From contig CM064495.1 of the NCBI GenBank assembly GCA_032716605.1, forward strand, positions 40,140,858 to 40,204,857: a stretch of DNA of 64,000 bases. Direction: 5' to 3'. The translations under genes and the position numbers were made by a program. Shown here piece after piece: positions 20,414 through 31,019 of the stretch (its first letter is position 1; each line of letters begins with the position of its first letter). The notes beneath the pieces are model-generated. The model was given only the letters and a program-made list of their open reading frames with translations, was not told where the DNA came from and did not search any database. The stretch comes from Paralithodes platypus. Lineage: Eukaryota; Arthropoda; Malacostraca; Decapoda; Lithodidae.

Positions 20414-20596
20414 CTGGAATAGGTAAGGAAGAGTGTTATTGTTTTTACATATAGTATTACACTTCAACTGCGGAAAGGCAACCCTGTCGGAGCCGTTGTA
20501 ATGTATGTAATGGAAAACGACTCTAAACCATTGTATGTATGTATGTAAAATGATGTCATGTTTCCTTGTCTTCTGGTTAATGCAAAACCATTAAGG

Positions 20597-20735
20597 TTTT
20601 TACTTTAGTTTACTCCCTAGACATCCATCAAGCTGAAAAAAAAACCACCCCTAAGACCCCCTTTGAGATATATTTGCACATGTTTTGGTGGAAAAATGTC
20701 CCAGCCGGAGGCCGGTCCCTCTTAAAGCCTTCATC
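20597..20735 (-). repeat. partial MITE, family B
   Basis: Contains the inverse family signature: CTCCCTAGACATCCATCAAG, TTTGAGATATATTTGCACAT and GTCCCAGCCGGAGGCCGG. Confidence 0.5.
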
Positions 20736-21190
20736 ACACCTATGCAATGCCGCCCTGCGACCTCCTGCGACCTCCTGCGATCCTTGAATTTTAACAGCTT
20801 GCAGTTTGATCGCAGGCTTGGTTGACGAAAAAAGCAGGAAATCCTCGATGATCATGTGGGGCACGCAGGAGGTTGTGGCAGGTCGCGCCAGGCTGCGATT
20901 ATTTTGAGTATCTACAAAATTAGTGCAGCGAGTCCCATCCCTCTGCAACGTAATTTTGCCGTCGCAACGAACTCACCGATTGACGCTACTCATGCCCGGA
21001 CAGTTGCAACAAATCCCTCGAGGGTTGCAATGCTTGCGCCAATAATTTGAAGTTGGCGAACAACGTTGCTGCGATAGTCGCAGGGTCGCACTGCAGCAGA
21101 CATGTCACAGATGATATGACAGAGACATAGTTGCACTGCACAACACCCCATGGAACATCGCATTGGTCGCATTGGCCACGGAGCTCATTA
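20736..21190. repeat. unclassified GC-balanced block rich in TTGCAA/GCGACC words
   Basis: A repeated CTGCGACCTC pair, many TCGCAG and GTTGCAA words on both strands, and partial self-complementarity. It looks like an old DNA-transposon derivative. No protein or known family recognised. Confidence 0.3.
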
Positions 21191-21870
21191 AAGGCGAAGG
21201 GAGGGAAGGAATTACATACTATCCCTTATTATCTCCCTTATAAAGTAATATTATTGCACCACAAGGCATATGTGAAGAAATAGGACCCAGAAATTAATTG
21301 TAGATATAAAATATAGCACATAAATCTACAAGGTTAGGTATAAGCAAGTCGGGAGTGGGTGGGTGGTGGAAGAGAGGGTGGAATTTCTCCTCCCTCCCTC
21401 CCCCCCTCCCCTTGCTATCGGTGTTTGCAAACTTACGCTCATTTTGCTCATTCTAAGGCATTTCCACTCGCTCCCTCTTACACATATCTTTTACGTATAG
21501 TATTCAGGATAAAGCTGGGGTTGAGGGACGATCCCAGCGGCCTGCTACCGCCTCCACGATAATACAAATGTGTGAGTGTGTGTTGAGGTGTAAGTGTATT
21601 ATGATGTTGGGTATCAAAAGTTGCAATGTAAGCCTGATCCACTTATCAGCCAGCTAGGCCGCAATTTTTGTACACATTAACAAATCCTGCTTCCTGCAGG
21701 CAAGTCGCAGCTCACTTTCAGAACTTTCCTGAAGTAATGTTGCAGCTGCCGGGTTAAAACCTTTGTACTAGCTAGCACTTTACAATGGAAACTAAACTAT
21801 TTCCTGCCAGCCTAGAAACAACAGACTATTGATCCACCAATAGTTCCTAGTATCAACATCACAGGCAAGC

Positions 21871-21872
21871 AG

Positions 21873-21907
<35 letters not shown>

Positions 21908-21909
21908 GC
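21871..21909 (+). repeat. (GTT)n microsatellite
   Basis: About 13 GTT units. Confidence 0.9.
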
Positions 21910-22440
21910 TGCATCCACCGTTGGGTTGAAGTTGTAAATATTTGTTTTGGTTTTAGTCATCTTCAATTCTGATTCATAATTTATTCGTAAGATAATCCAT
22001 ACCTTAAAATGTTTTATGAGGGTTATAAGCTGCCCATAACTTGACACCCATTTTGTACATATGTATAGAAAATAATCTTCAAACATATTTATCCTATGGT
22101 GATTTCTGTGTCTATATCCAAACGATTTTGTTTGTGACTTTAAGAATAAAAATTCGGGTTAAATACTACCCCATTTCAACCCATTGACGATATACTTTTA
22201 TAGAAACCAACTATATTTTTTAAAATTCAATATGAATTATGCAAAAGTTAAATGTAGGACAATATATTTTATTTATTGTGTGATTAAATAAGACAATACT
22301 GCAACTCACAATCGCTTGACTTCCATTGCCTGTTTTATCCTATATTCTCCTTATAATAGTGTATGTCCTGTAAATCACACCATTGATTTAAGAGTAACCA
22401 CACACTAATCAGCAAACATATTACAAGACCTATCAGTATT
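21910..22440. other. intronic AT-rich DNA, nothing recognised
   Basis: Lies between the proposed 5' UTR exon and the signal-peptide exon; no repeat family or coding motif identified. Confidence 0.4.
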
Positions 22441-22478
22441 ATTATCACTCAAAGTGATCAATGCTGTCCATCACTAAC

Positions 22479-22570
22479 CTGTTGAGCTGTAGAGCAGAGG
22501 GAGGACGTATGAACACTCCGACGTTCAAGCTGTGACTGAGGACTTGCCACTTCCTCGCGACCTCGCGACC
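22479..22570 (-). other. possible 5' UTR exon of the pseudoprotease gene
   Basis: A strong donor CTCAACAG|GTTAGTG lies at 22479/22478, and the upstream 90 bases are GC-richer than the surroundings. The signal-peptide exon has an acceptor in its 5' UTR, so an upstream non-coding exon is required. This is the best candidate. The 5' limit and promoter are not resolved. Confidence 0.35.
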
Positions 22571-22957
22571 GAGAGGGAGAGAGTTACATAGATACGCAGA
22601 CCACACAGGCCATTTAATCCAATCGAGGTGATCGAGCCTTAAAGATTACTGGGAAAGATTCATTCCCATATACAGTACAGAGGCAGTGGAAGAAAAGGAC
22701 AGAAAATAAAAAGAGAGAGAGAGAGAGAGAGAGAGACCCCCCCCCCCCAACCTGTTATTGGGTATCAAAACTCCAGCATTTAACAAGGAGGTACAACAGT
22801 GCAAGACGTGGACATTTCCTGGGTATTTCCTGGGAATAAAGGAATAAATCTTCACTGTCAACTATGCTAAGGGAAAGTGCGTACATTCTGGGTAACATGA
22901 TAACATTACTGGAAGAAGCAAAGAATAGAAACATGTAAATCCGTATTAATCAAGTGT

Positions 22958-22961
<4 letters not shown>

Positions 22962-23039
<78 letters not shown>
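22962..23039. repeat. (CT)n microsatellite
   Basis: About 38 CT units; open Leu-Ser or Arg-Glu frames over it are artefacts. Confidence 0.95.
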
Positions 23040-23043
<4 letters not shown>

Positions 23044-23634
23044 GTATGTGTGTTTCTCTGTATGTACAAGTGTGTCTGTATGTGTGTGTGTATGTATGTA
23101 CTGTATGTGCATGTGAAGTAAAGCGAACTATAGGAAGAATAATTCAGGGTATCCACTTGTTATAAACTCTGTCACCCCTACCAATGAATGACAGTGGTAT
23201 AGTAATACCCCCCCCCCCCCCCACACACACATATTGCCTCACAGGACGCCAGTCATCTATACATCGGGATTTCTTTTTTTTTCCCCCGACACCCAGTCTT
23301 CCAAGGATATTCGGGATATATGGGATAATTTATATATTTTATACTCCTAAGATTATCAGATATTCTTCCTAAATACATATATATCAGCTTTTGATACTAA
23401 GCATGAAATTTAAAAAGCGCCATCGTTATTATAAGGGTCAACTAATATAATTTAACGTACCCTAAAGCATTAAAGAAGGCGGTAACTTGACCGGCGAGAG
23501 TATGTGGGTGTGTTGGTGTGTGTGTGTGTGTGTGTAAGAGTCGAGAGTCGGGTGTGCGTGCGTGCGTGCGTGCGAGTCGAGTGTAGGGTGCGGCGGGTGT
23601 GTGTGTGTGTAGTAATCGGGAATCCCACCAGATG

Positions 23635-23642
23635 TGACGTCA
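23635..23642. promoter_or_regulatory. consensus CRE (TGACGTCA)
   Basis: Perfect palindromic cAMP-response element about 1.1 kb upstream of the proposed 5' exon of the pseudoprotease gene. May be coincidental. Confidence 0.25.
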
Positions 23643-23772
23643 CCAACTAAGATTAGGGTCACGATCTTCCGCGAAACCCCGGGAGTGCTCGCCAGAATGA
23701 TTATATTGCCCCATAGAAAGGATGACGAGTTAGTTTGTGTCATTCCGGTTACCACGAGACGAGTTTGTTGAT

Positions 23773-23817
23773 TTTTTTTTTTTTTTTTTTTTTGGGGGGG
23801 GGGGAGTTATATTGTAG

Positions 23818-23903
<86 letters not shown>
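23773..23903. repeat. poly-T, poly-G and (CT)n tract
   Basis: About 31 T, then about 12 G, then about 41 CT units (23821-23902). Confidence 0.9.
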
Positions 23904-23904
<1 letters not shown>

Positions 23905-24490
23905 TTTGTTAACCCCTATAACAATTCTTTTGTTCCTGTCGTTTGTATATGAAATTAGGGTGTACGCTATATTGTTGGAGTTTTTGTTTTAAAATATTTT
24001 GACTTGGTTGAGCCTTTACTGATGGCACGTACAGTCGCGCTAATAAGTGATGGCTCGGCACCAAGTATATTTTGATCAATAATTGGTATCGGCAATATCT
24101 AAACTTCATTTCTTCATATCGAGTGAGATATGCAAAGGAGTACAAAGGAGTACAAAGGAAATCAAGCAACAACATATCTAGTGACCCTTCTAGGTTGCTT
24201 GTCCTCCAAAACACTGAGGATCAAGTGTCCAAACAGTGGTTTAGAGTGGGTAAGGGAACATTGGAAAGGGAATTACTGTCCTCGAACTAATGTCCGTGGT
24301 AGGATTAGGAAGTTAGTAGGAGACATATGGGTTAGTAACTGAGGGGGGGATAAAATAAAGTTATTCATTTACAAACGCAGTCAGTCGCGGGTTTGATGCG
24401 AGATATTTGTCTAGGCGGAGTTTAAATGAATCAACGGTGATGCAGTCTATAACGTTTCGGGGAAGCCCATTCCACAAGTTGACAACTCGA

Positions 24491-24924
24491 TTAACCCCTT
24501 ATTGGCGGCGCTCGACTTAAGTCGTGCACCAATTTGCAGCAAGTTAGGAGCATTATTAAGGCTTTTAAAGGGTTAAAATCGAGTGCAAATGGCCGGGAGT
24601 GCAGCGGGCCAGACAGCCGACTCCCAGGGCTTACCGCCGCCCATTAACTCATGTTCCCTGTGTTCTCGAGAGGCCGGCAGTGTAGCCAGTAGTGAGCATA
24701 GCTGGGAAAAATATACCGATATATGCTAAACTCCCATGTTCGTGGCATCACTGCAAGAGAACCACGAGTGCTACGTAGCTCGTTCTGGTCTCATTTTGAA
24801 ACTTTTAGTGCCTAGTTTTTTACTATTTTTTTTTTTTTTTTTTCATGCAGATGCTTGATTTATCATGCAAGAGGGCCTGAATATGCCCAAATGAGCCCAA
24901 AACACCCCGCTAGACAAGGGTTAA
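24491..24924 (+). mobile_element. TTAA-flanked MITE, family P1, inserted in the LINE
   Basis: TTAACCCCTTATTGGCGGCG ... TAGACAAGGGTTAA. The LINE reads ACTCGA before and AGAAGAAATTC after; uninterrupted copies at 40447 and 59371 read ACTCGATTGAAGAAGAAATT (or its complement). The target was therefore TTAA or a one-base relative, duplicated on insertion. Confidence 0.8.
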
Positions 24925-25510
24925 AGAAGAAATTCTTAGATTCGTGTGAGTTAAAAGATTTACCAATAATTTTGCAACCGTTTCCCCGCGTGTAATTAGA
25001 TTGGTCGATAGTGAAGTACTTACTACAGTCCATATTGTCGATGCCTTTGATTTTGAACACATGAATTAAGTCACCTCTTAATCTGCGCTGGGTTAAAGGA
25101 AATAGATTTAATTCTCTAAGACGCTCTTCGTATGGTTTGTTCTTTAGGCTAGGTATCATTTTGGTAACTCTACGTTGAACTCGTTCTAGCTTGTTTATAT
25201 CTTTTTGGTAATAAGGGCACCAGGATTGAATGCAGTATTCCAGAAGTGGGCGGGCTAAGGAATTGTAAAGGGTTAGGATAACTTCTTTGGATTTATGCTC
25301 AAATGACCTGCCTATAAAGCCAATTATTTTGTTTGCCTTCTTAACAACTTCTGAACATTGTTGACTCGGTTTTAGGTTACTCGATATTGTTACTCCCAGA
25401 TCGGTTTCTCTGTTTACATTCTTAAGCTGAGTGCCATTCATCGAATAGTTTGCTTTCTCATTTAGGTATCCGATATGTAGTACTTTACATTTATCCGTAT
25501 TGAAACTCAT
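24925..25510 (-). pseudogene. post-RT region of LINE F1
   Basis: The frame encodes MSFNTDKCKVLHIG (motif region E), TDLGVTISSNLKPSQQ, LLEYCIQSWCPYYQKD, LERVQRRVTKMIPSL, PYEERLRELNLFPLTQRRL and YTRGNGCKIIGKSF. These are conserved C-terminal blocks of CR1/L2-type LINEs. The frame runs into the MITE at 24924 and the end of the protein is on the other side. Between here and the RT frame (25663) lies a FADDTKIANSV-like segment in another frame. Confidence 0.8.
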
Positions 25511-26679
25511 TTGCCAAATTTGGGCTCAACATGACAATTTATCTAGATTGTGTTGCATATCGTCAACTTGTTCTTTTGAGAGTACGCTATTTGCAATTTT
25601 TGTATCGTCAGCAAATTTTGAGATTGTACAGGTGAGACCCTCATCTATGTCGTTGATGTAAATTAGAAAGAAATTGGACCTAGTACCGATCCCTGGGGTA
25701 CCCCGCTACTTACATTGGTCCATTTAGATGCCTTACCGTTTATGACTACTCTTTGCTTTCTGTCGCTGAGCCAATTTTCTATCCATTTCAACACACCGTC
25801 TTGTATTCCATGCGCTTTTAGTTTTAGCAGTAAACGTTTGTGGGGAACTTTGTCAAAGGCCTTTTGAAAATCAAGGTATATAATATCTACAGCTTTACTC
25901 TCATCGTAGAGGTTGAGGATATCGTGGAAGAAGTCTAAGAGGTTTGTTAAACAGGAACGTTTTTTACGAAAGCCGTGTTGAGTATCTTTAAGTATGTTAT
26001 TTTCCTCTAAGTAATTTACGAGTCTGTCTCGTATGACCGTTTCTAGCATTGTACATACAACTGAGGTTAAGCTAATTGGACGATAGTTACTGGGTAGGGA
26101 TTTTCTGCCTTTTTTGAATATCGGTGTTACGTTGGCTAGCTTCCACTGATCAGGCATAGTTCCAGACTGCAAGGATTTATTGAATAGTAATGTCAGTGGT
26201 TTGGAGAGCTCATCCTTAGCTTCCTGTAGAACTCTAGGCGAGATTCTATCAAGTCCAGGCGTTTTATTTACCTTGAGTGTATCTAAACAATTCAATACTT
26301 CTCTCTCTGTAACGGTGATATTGCTTAGAACATCTGAATTATCAATCTGAATCGGCGATGGTGTAGGGATATCACTGAGGTCTTCTGTTATAAAAACTGA
26401 TGCAAAGAAGGTATTGAGGGCATTACTCATTTGTACTTCGTCTTTGGTGTATTCTCCATTTTCATCGACTAACGGTCCAACAGTTGAAGTAACTACTTTT
26501 TTCTTTCTGATATAACTATAGAATTCTTTCGGGTTTGTTTTACTTTGATTCGCAATATGTAACTCTAAGGTCTTTTTACTTTGCTTAATTAACTTTTTGC
26601 GTCGTAGCTCTACAAATTTCACCCGTTCTTCGTCATTTTGTGAGGATTTTAATCTATCATTAGCAAAACAAATTAGCAA
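25511..26679 (-). pseudogene. reverse transcriptase domain of LINE F1
   Basis: The open frame (26679-25663) has KTPGLDRISPRVLQ, LPSNYRPISLTSVVC, IIYLDFQKAFDKVPH (catalytic Asp) and SSGVPQGSVLGP. The YADD-equivalent (FADD) follows after a frameshift near 25670. The RT primes on nicked target DNA. An upstream basic segment (ELRRKKLIKQSKKTLELHIA) links to the endonuclease. One frameshift upstream (about 26670) and one before FADD make it inactive. Confidence 0.85.
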
Positions 26680-27270
26680 GCAGGCAGTTTGAAATATCTT
26701 TATTCCACCATTTGGGCTTATTATTATGGCCTGGACGCCGTATTTTCGATGGTATGCAGTCTTGCACTGCTTTTAGGTAAGTGGTTTCGAATAACTTCCA
26801 AGATGTACCGGTATTTATGTCGTTATTGTTAATTAAAAAGCTCCAGTCAGTTTCTTTAAACATAGCTCTAAGTTTATGGAAGTTTGCTTTCTTGAAATTA
26901 GGGACTTTTTCGATGCTACTATTTGGTTCGTTACTAGTAAACTTTAAAGTGAAAGTTATCGTACGATGGTCGCTGTTACTGAATTCATCACCAACATTCA
27001 AATTCTCTATTAATTCTTCTTTTGTTGCAAGTACAATGTCAAGAACGTTATTACCACGGGTCGGTGTTCGAACAAATTGATAAAGCGAACTCTCTTACAA
27101 GTTCGTATACAAGTCATGTCCGGAGTGTGAATTAAGAGTATCGCCCCACTTGGTCACAGGTAAATTAAAGTCGCCAAAAATTACGGTATCTTGTGAGTTA
27201 CTTACATCTGCAATTTGTTCGTAAATTTCTCGGTCAGTTTGCACTGATTGAGCTGGAGGTCTGTATATTT
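26660..27270 (-). pseudogene. endonuclease end and linker of LINE F1
   Basis: Reads (Y)QFVRTPTRGNNVLDIVLAT, then NVGDEFSNSDHRTITFTLKF (SDH catalytic His motif) and the linker with KPKWWNKDI (PWW-like motif). The N-terminal half of the endonuclease is missing, so the element is 5'-truncated at about 27331. Confidence 0.75.
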
Positions 27271-27590
27271 ACGCAAGTATTATTTTTGTACCTTTATTAT
27301 TCTTCATTAGCACAACAGATGTGTCGACGTTCACATGTTCCTATACTTACCCACCCTATTCAACATCTGACAGGCGTTAATACAGCACAGAGCAAGCCAA
27401 ACGTAATGACAGCTGGGACATGACTTATTAGCGCGACCGTACAACTATGTAGCCTATAAACAAAGAGAAAGATACTGTAATTATATTCTAATTATCTGAG
27501 AAAGAGATTGATCATTTCCTCTCAACTTGGTGCCTCTATAGCCGTTTTAGCTACTACCAAGGCTATTAGGTTTCTTTGTACGTAAGCATA

Positions 27591-27805
27591 TTAACCCTTT
27601 GAGGATCAGGACGCGTTTTGACAGTTTATTGTGGTTATCAGTAGACGATTTTATAGAGCTTAGGAAGGATCTGTGGGAATGAAAAGGGTAAAGACTATCC
27701 CAATCAAACCTCTGACTTAAATATACCGTTACTAATCTGAATAAAATCGTCTAATATTAGCCAGACAACATAAAAGAAACGCGTGTTGGAGCTTGAAAGG
27801 GTTAA
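27591..27805 (+). mobile_element. TTAA-flanked hairpin MITE, family FB-A
   Basis: TTAACCCTTTGAGGATCAGG ... CTTGAAAGGGTTAA with intact TTAA on both sides; halves complementary (AGACGATTTTATAGAGCTTA; TAAAATCGTCTAATATTAGC). Confidence 0.75.
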
Positions 27806-28002
27806 TACTATAACAGTACTACCCATGTATTTTGTATGATATTTAAAGGGAATAGTTTTGGATTACGTGTTGTTTCTTTGAGCATTTTATATCCACCGAC
27901 AGAAAGTTAATGTGTTTACGGGTCCGTGTGTGTGTGTCTGTATGTTTATATATTATAATGTTTTTTTTTTTTTATTAATATATTTTCTGATTGCTAAGAT
28001 TA

Positions 28003-28376
28003 TTAAGGGGAGATGGGGTCGTTATTATTTGCTCAATTATGTATCTTTTTTTATTATTTTATTAGTGTCCTCCCTAGACCTTCATAAAACTTAAGAAACA
28101 CTCGTCCAAGACCCTCCTTCAATATATATTTATAAATTTTTCGATAGAAAAATGTCTCGGCCGAAGGCCGGTTTCTCTTAAATTACAGGCTCGCTCTCGC
28201 TCGCCAGGAAAAATTGACACCTAAATTACACGAAAAGTCTTAACATCGAGAAAGAAATAGGGCGAAATGTCTTAAAATCGCCAAACTAATGGGCCAAACA
28301 TCATAACATCTGAAAGCTAATGGGGCTAAACATGAGGAAGAAGGAGGACCAGACAAACGGCCTATGTCCCCTTATA
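28003..28376 (-). mobile_element. MITE, family B, inverse orientation
   Basis: Carries CTCCCTAGACCTTCATAAAA, TTTTCGATAGAAAAATGTCT, CTCGCTCTCGCTCGCCAGG and GGGCTAAACATGAGG in inverse order. A second partial copy follows at about 28540-28690. Confidence 0.6.
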
Positions 28377-28539
28377 ATAAGAGCAGTAGAGGTAAACAGC
28401 CCCGACTCGGGATGTAGGCAACTGCGACCGTGGATGGAGGGATGATAACGGACATACTTGGATTCCTGTTCTCCCCTGCCTTAGGTTATAGGGTATATTT
28501 ATTTATATCTCATCCACCTGTGAATTATGTCCCGCTTCC

Positions 28540-28700
28540 TCCCAAATTACAGGCTCGCTATCGCTCGCCAGGAAAATAATCGACACCTAAATGGCACAAA
28601 AGGTCTTATAATCGCCAAACTACTGGGATGAAAGTATTAAAATGTCAAAAGTAATAGGACTAAGTATGAGGGAGAAATGGGTCCAGAAGAACCAATCCTG
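28540..28700 (-). repeat. partial MITE, family B
   Basis: CAAATTACAGGCTCGCTATC, AATCGACACCTAAATGGCAC and TAATAGGACTAAGTATGAGG are family B words. Confidence 0.5.
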
Positions 28701-28864
28701 ATATTAAGTGTTCATTGGGCGAGTATGGGGTGCTATGAGATTTTTTTTTTTTTTTTTTTTTTAGGGATCTTGCCTGATATGTCCCGGATGTTATATAAGT
28801 AACACCCCGTTCTTAACATTAATCATCAATTACAAACCCCAATGTACTTGAATAAACTAATGAA

Positions 28865-28965
28865 AACATATAGTCCTCCCGGGATTCGAACTCGGGACAC
28901 CACATCCAGAACATAAGCATCTAAAGTTCTAAACCATTACACCACCAACACAGTTATAATAGGTT
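28865..28965 (-). mobile_element. tRNA-derived SINE
   Basis: Minus strand: TTGGTGGTGTAATGGTTTAG (A-box region) and CGAGTTCGAATCCCGGGAGG (B box). Resembles the tRNA-like head at 42766-42857. A (T)22 run lies at 28741-28762. Confidence 0.5.
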
Positions 28966-29324
28966 GGCAATATATCCAAGAACACCCCTTCTCCCCTCTC
29001 TATACTCTTCAGACAATAGGAACAGTAGAAAAGAGCTACGAGGTGCCGTTGTAAAGGCTTATCCCTCAATACCTTCACCTGACCTGACCTATATTTCCCC
29101 CGCAACATTGGCCTGATATTTGTTAGTGTGTTATATGAGTTTGTATCGGGGTGGGTGGGTGGGTGGGTGGGGTTGTATAGGTGATGTGCGCTCCCAGTTC
29201 TCTAGTATGATAATTCTTTGATATGATGCTACAGAGACAGTTTTAGATATAACTATATGTGTCTATATAAATGTTTGTGTAGGCCTATACACTTGTACTG
29301 GTAAGTTAATTTTTCTATCGAAAA

Positions 29325-29586
29325 ATGTACGAATTTATCTTGAAGGAGGGTCTTGGGCATGCGTTTTTATAAGCTTGTTGGAGGTCTACGGAGGAAACTA
29401 AAGAAATAATCTATCTATCTATCTACTCAGGCCCAATCCTCACTTTTCCTATTTTTTGTTTTTTTTTTAAAGAAATAGTAAAACAATAAATAAATGAGCC
29501 AATAAATACACCCATCCCCCCTTAAATACGCCCATCCCCCCTTAAATACGCCCATCCCCCCTTAAATACGCCCATCCCCCCCTTAA
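29325..29586 (+). repeat. family B 3' part ending in a 20-bp minisatellite
   Basis: TTTCTATCGAAAAATGTACG ... GAGGTCTACGGAGGAAACTA, then four near-identical copies of TACGCCCATCCCCCCTTAAA (29507-29586). The unit is the MITE's own TTAA terminus. A parallel expansion is at 61.4 kb. Confidence 0.7.
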
Positions 29587-29970
29587 AGGTCCTTTCGGAT
29601 GCATGGATTTTTTGAGATATTCCTCCCCCTTCATTACTTTGTTTATATAAATACTAACTTTCCAAAATGGTGATCTTTTGTTTGGTTACATTTACATCGT
29701 TCGTCATATGCATTTACTTCTCATGTGTAGTATTTATTTGTAACTTATAATTATCATTAGTAATTATTTACAGTATTAATATATTTCTTCAGTCGAATGA
29801 ATCTATAATCTGTCAGTTAGGTAAATGATAAATTAGTAGTATGATATAACTTTGAATTGCTGTACTTTAAATAATTTGCATATTAAGTTTCACATTATTC
29901 TTGGCCAGTAATATAAACTTTATAATTATATGAGTGTTTAGCTTTGACCGGATATACAGTAATGTGAAAT
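29587..29970. other. AT-rich spacer, nothing recognised
   Basis: No coding signature and no family resemblance. Confidence 0.4.
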
Positions 29971-30353
29971 GGTATAGTTTGTGAGACTCATTGGAACTCA
30001 CTGTATATTAATTATAATGGTATAGTTTGTGAGACTCATTGGAACTCACTGTATATTAATTATAATGGTATAGTTTGTGAGACTCATTGGAACTCACTGT
30101 ATATTAATTATAATGGTATAGTTGTGAGACTCATTGGAACTCACTGTATATTAATTATAATGGTATAGTTTGTGAGACTCATTGGAACTCACTGTATATT
30201 AATTATAATGGTATAGTTTGTGAGACTCATTGGAACTCACTGTATATTAATTATAATGGTATAGTTTGTGAGACTCATTGGAACTCACTGTATATTAATT
30301 ATAATGGTATAGTTTGTGAGACTCATTGGAACTCACTGTATATTAATTATAAT
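29971..30353 (+). repeat. tandem array, 48-bp unit, 8 copies
   Basis: Unit GGTATAGTTTGTGAGACTCA...TATTAATTATAAT repeated almost without change; one copy lacks a T. Non-coding. Confidence 0.95.
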
Positions 30354-31019
30354 TACTTGGGATTCCCAATTTCGGGAGTACTTCAACTCCTACATATGGC
30401 AACAAGGGACTGGAGTTCTCAAAAGAGGCTCTGGTCTTGACGTTCTTCCTGACTTATGATGGCTTAATAATCTTGAAGGGTTGGGAGCCTAAGAAATCAT
30501 ATTATAATTTAAAAATATACATATTTTAACAATAAAATGTATTGTAACTACAATTAATGAAAAATAGTTCTGTATTAGGTTTTATGTGTGTATGAATGAA
30601 GAAGCTGTGAAGGTCAGTATTTTATAAGTTAAGGTGTCTACAAATCTGTGTGATAACCCGGGTTCGAATCCTGGTGGATCACATATATGCTTTCATTAAT
30701 TCCATTGGAGGTGTTTGGTGTTGTGGTGAAATTAATAAAACAAAAACAAAAAAATTTACTGGAAAGTTCCATATTGAATGAAGAACACGTGAAGGTTAGT
30801 ACCCGTATTGTATGGATGTGTAATAATAATAATAATAATAATAATTAAAGTTGCAAGCAACGTTGTCCGGGGTTCGACGGTTTTGCAAGCAGGGTATTGT
30901 GTTTGATACAAATGCTGTGTCACAGATATCAAAAGATCATTTAACTTATCGGGCATGGAGAAACTACAGGAGCAGATTGTGCAAACAAACAAGAGCGAGA
31001 GAGGGAGATATTGGCTGTA

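Larger units (their letters stand above)
4373..22479 (-). other. gene locus: secreted ShK / Pro-rich / serine protease homologue
   Basis: Eight coding exons and one possible 5' UTR exon give a continuous protein of 406 residues. Order: signal peptide (1-25), ShK domain (Cys 33, 40, 49, 59, 63, 66), Pro-rich linker (about 67-135), linker with Cys142, then a chymotrypsin-fold domain (about 170-406). Every junction is GT/AG and phases agree across all exons (1,1,0,2,2,1,0). Catalytic His is Thr199, Asp250 is kept and Ser is Glu353, so the protein should not cleave peptides. Related arthropod serine protease homologues act as extracellular cofactors in prophenoloxidase activation, clotting or adhesion; that role here is inference. 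Introns hold many MITEs and LINEs. One exon (the usual start of the protease domain) may be unrecognised between 8.4 and 16.7 kb. Confidence 0.8.
24135..27331 (-). mobile_element. CR1-like LINE (family F1), nearly 3.2 kb
   Basis: On the minus strand: end of the endonuclease (about 27270-27002), RT (26679-25663), post-RT region (25510-24925), 3' UTR, and terminal repeats of TTTGTACTCC (24136-24165). Frameshifts separate endonuclease, RT and C-terminus, and a TTAA MITE (24491-24924) interrupts the C-terminal coding part. Other 3' fragments of this family are at 40108-40612 (minus) and 59114-59700 (plus). Confidence 0.8.
24030..27441 (+). mobile_element. mariner/Tc1-like MITE (M1) split by a LINE
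   Basis: Left end TA-CAGTCGCGCTAATAAGTG at 24030 and right end ACTTATTAGCGCGACCG-TA at 27424-27441 are inverse termini with TA flanks. The two halves (24030-24134, 27331-27441) together match the uninterrupted relative at 13281-13496. A 3.2-kb CR1-like LINE occupies the middle. Confidence 0.65.

Noticed and set aside
22950..23165. Leu-Ser and Arg-Glu open frames over (CT)n tracts (also at 23.8, 50.2, 56.5 and 59.0 kb)
   Set aside because: Dinucleotide repeats leave all frames open; no coding signature.
29971..30353. Regular repeats that could suggest a CRISPR array
   Set aside because: The 48-bp units are head-to-tail with no unique spacers; a simple tandem repeat in a eukaryotic genome.
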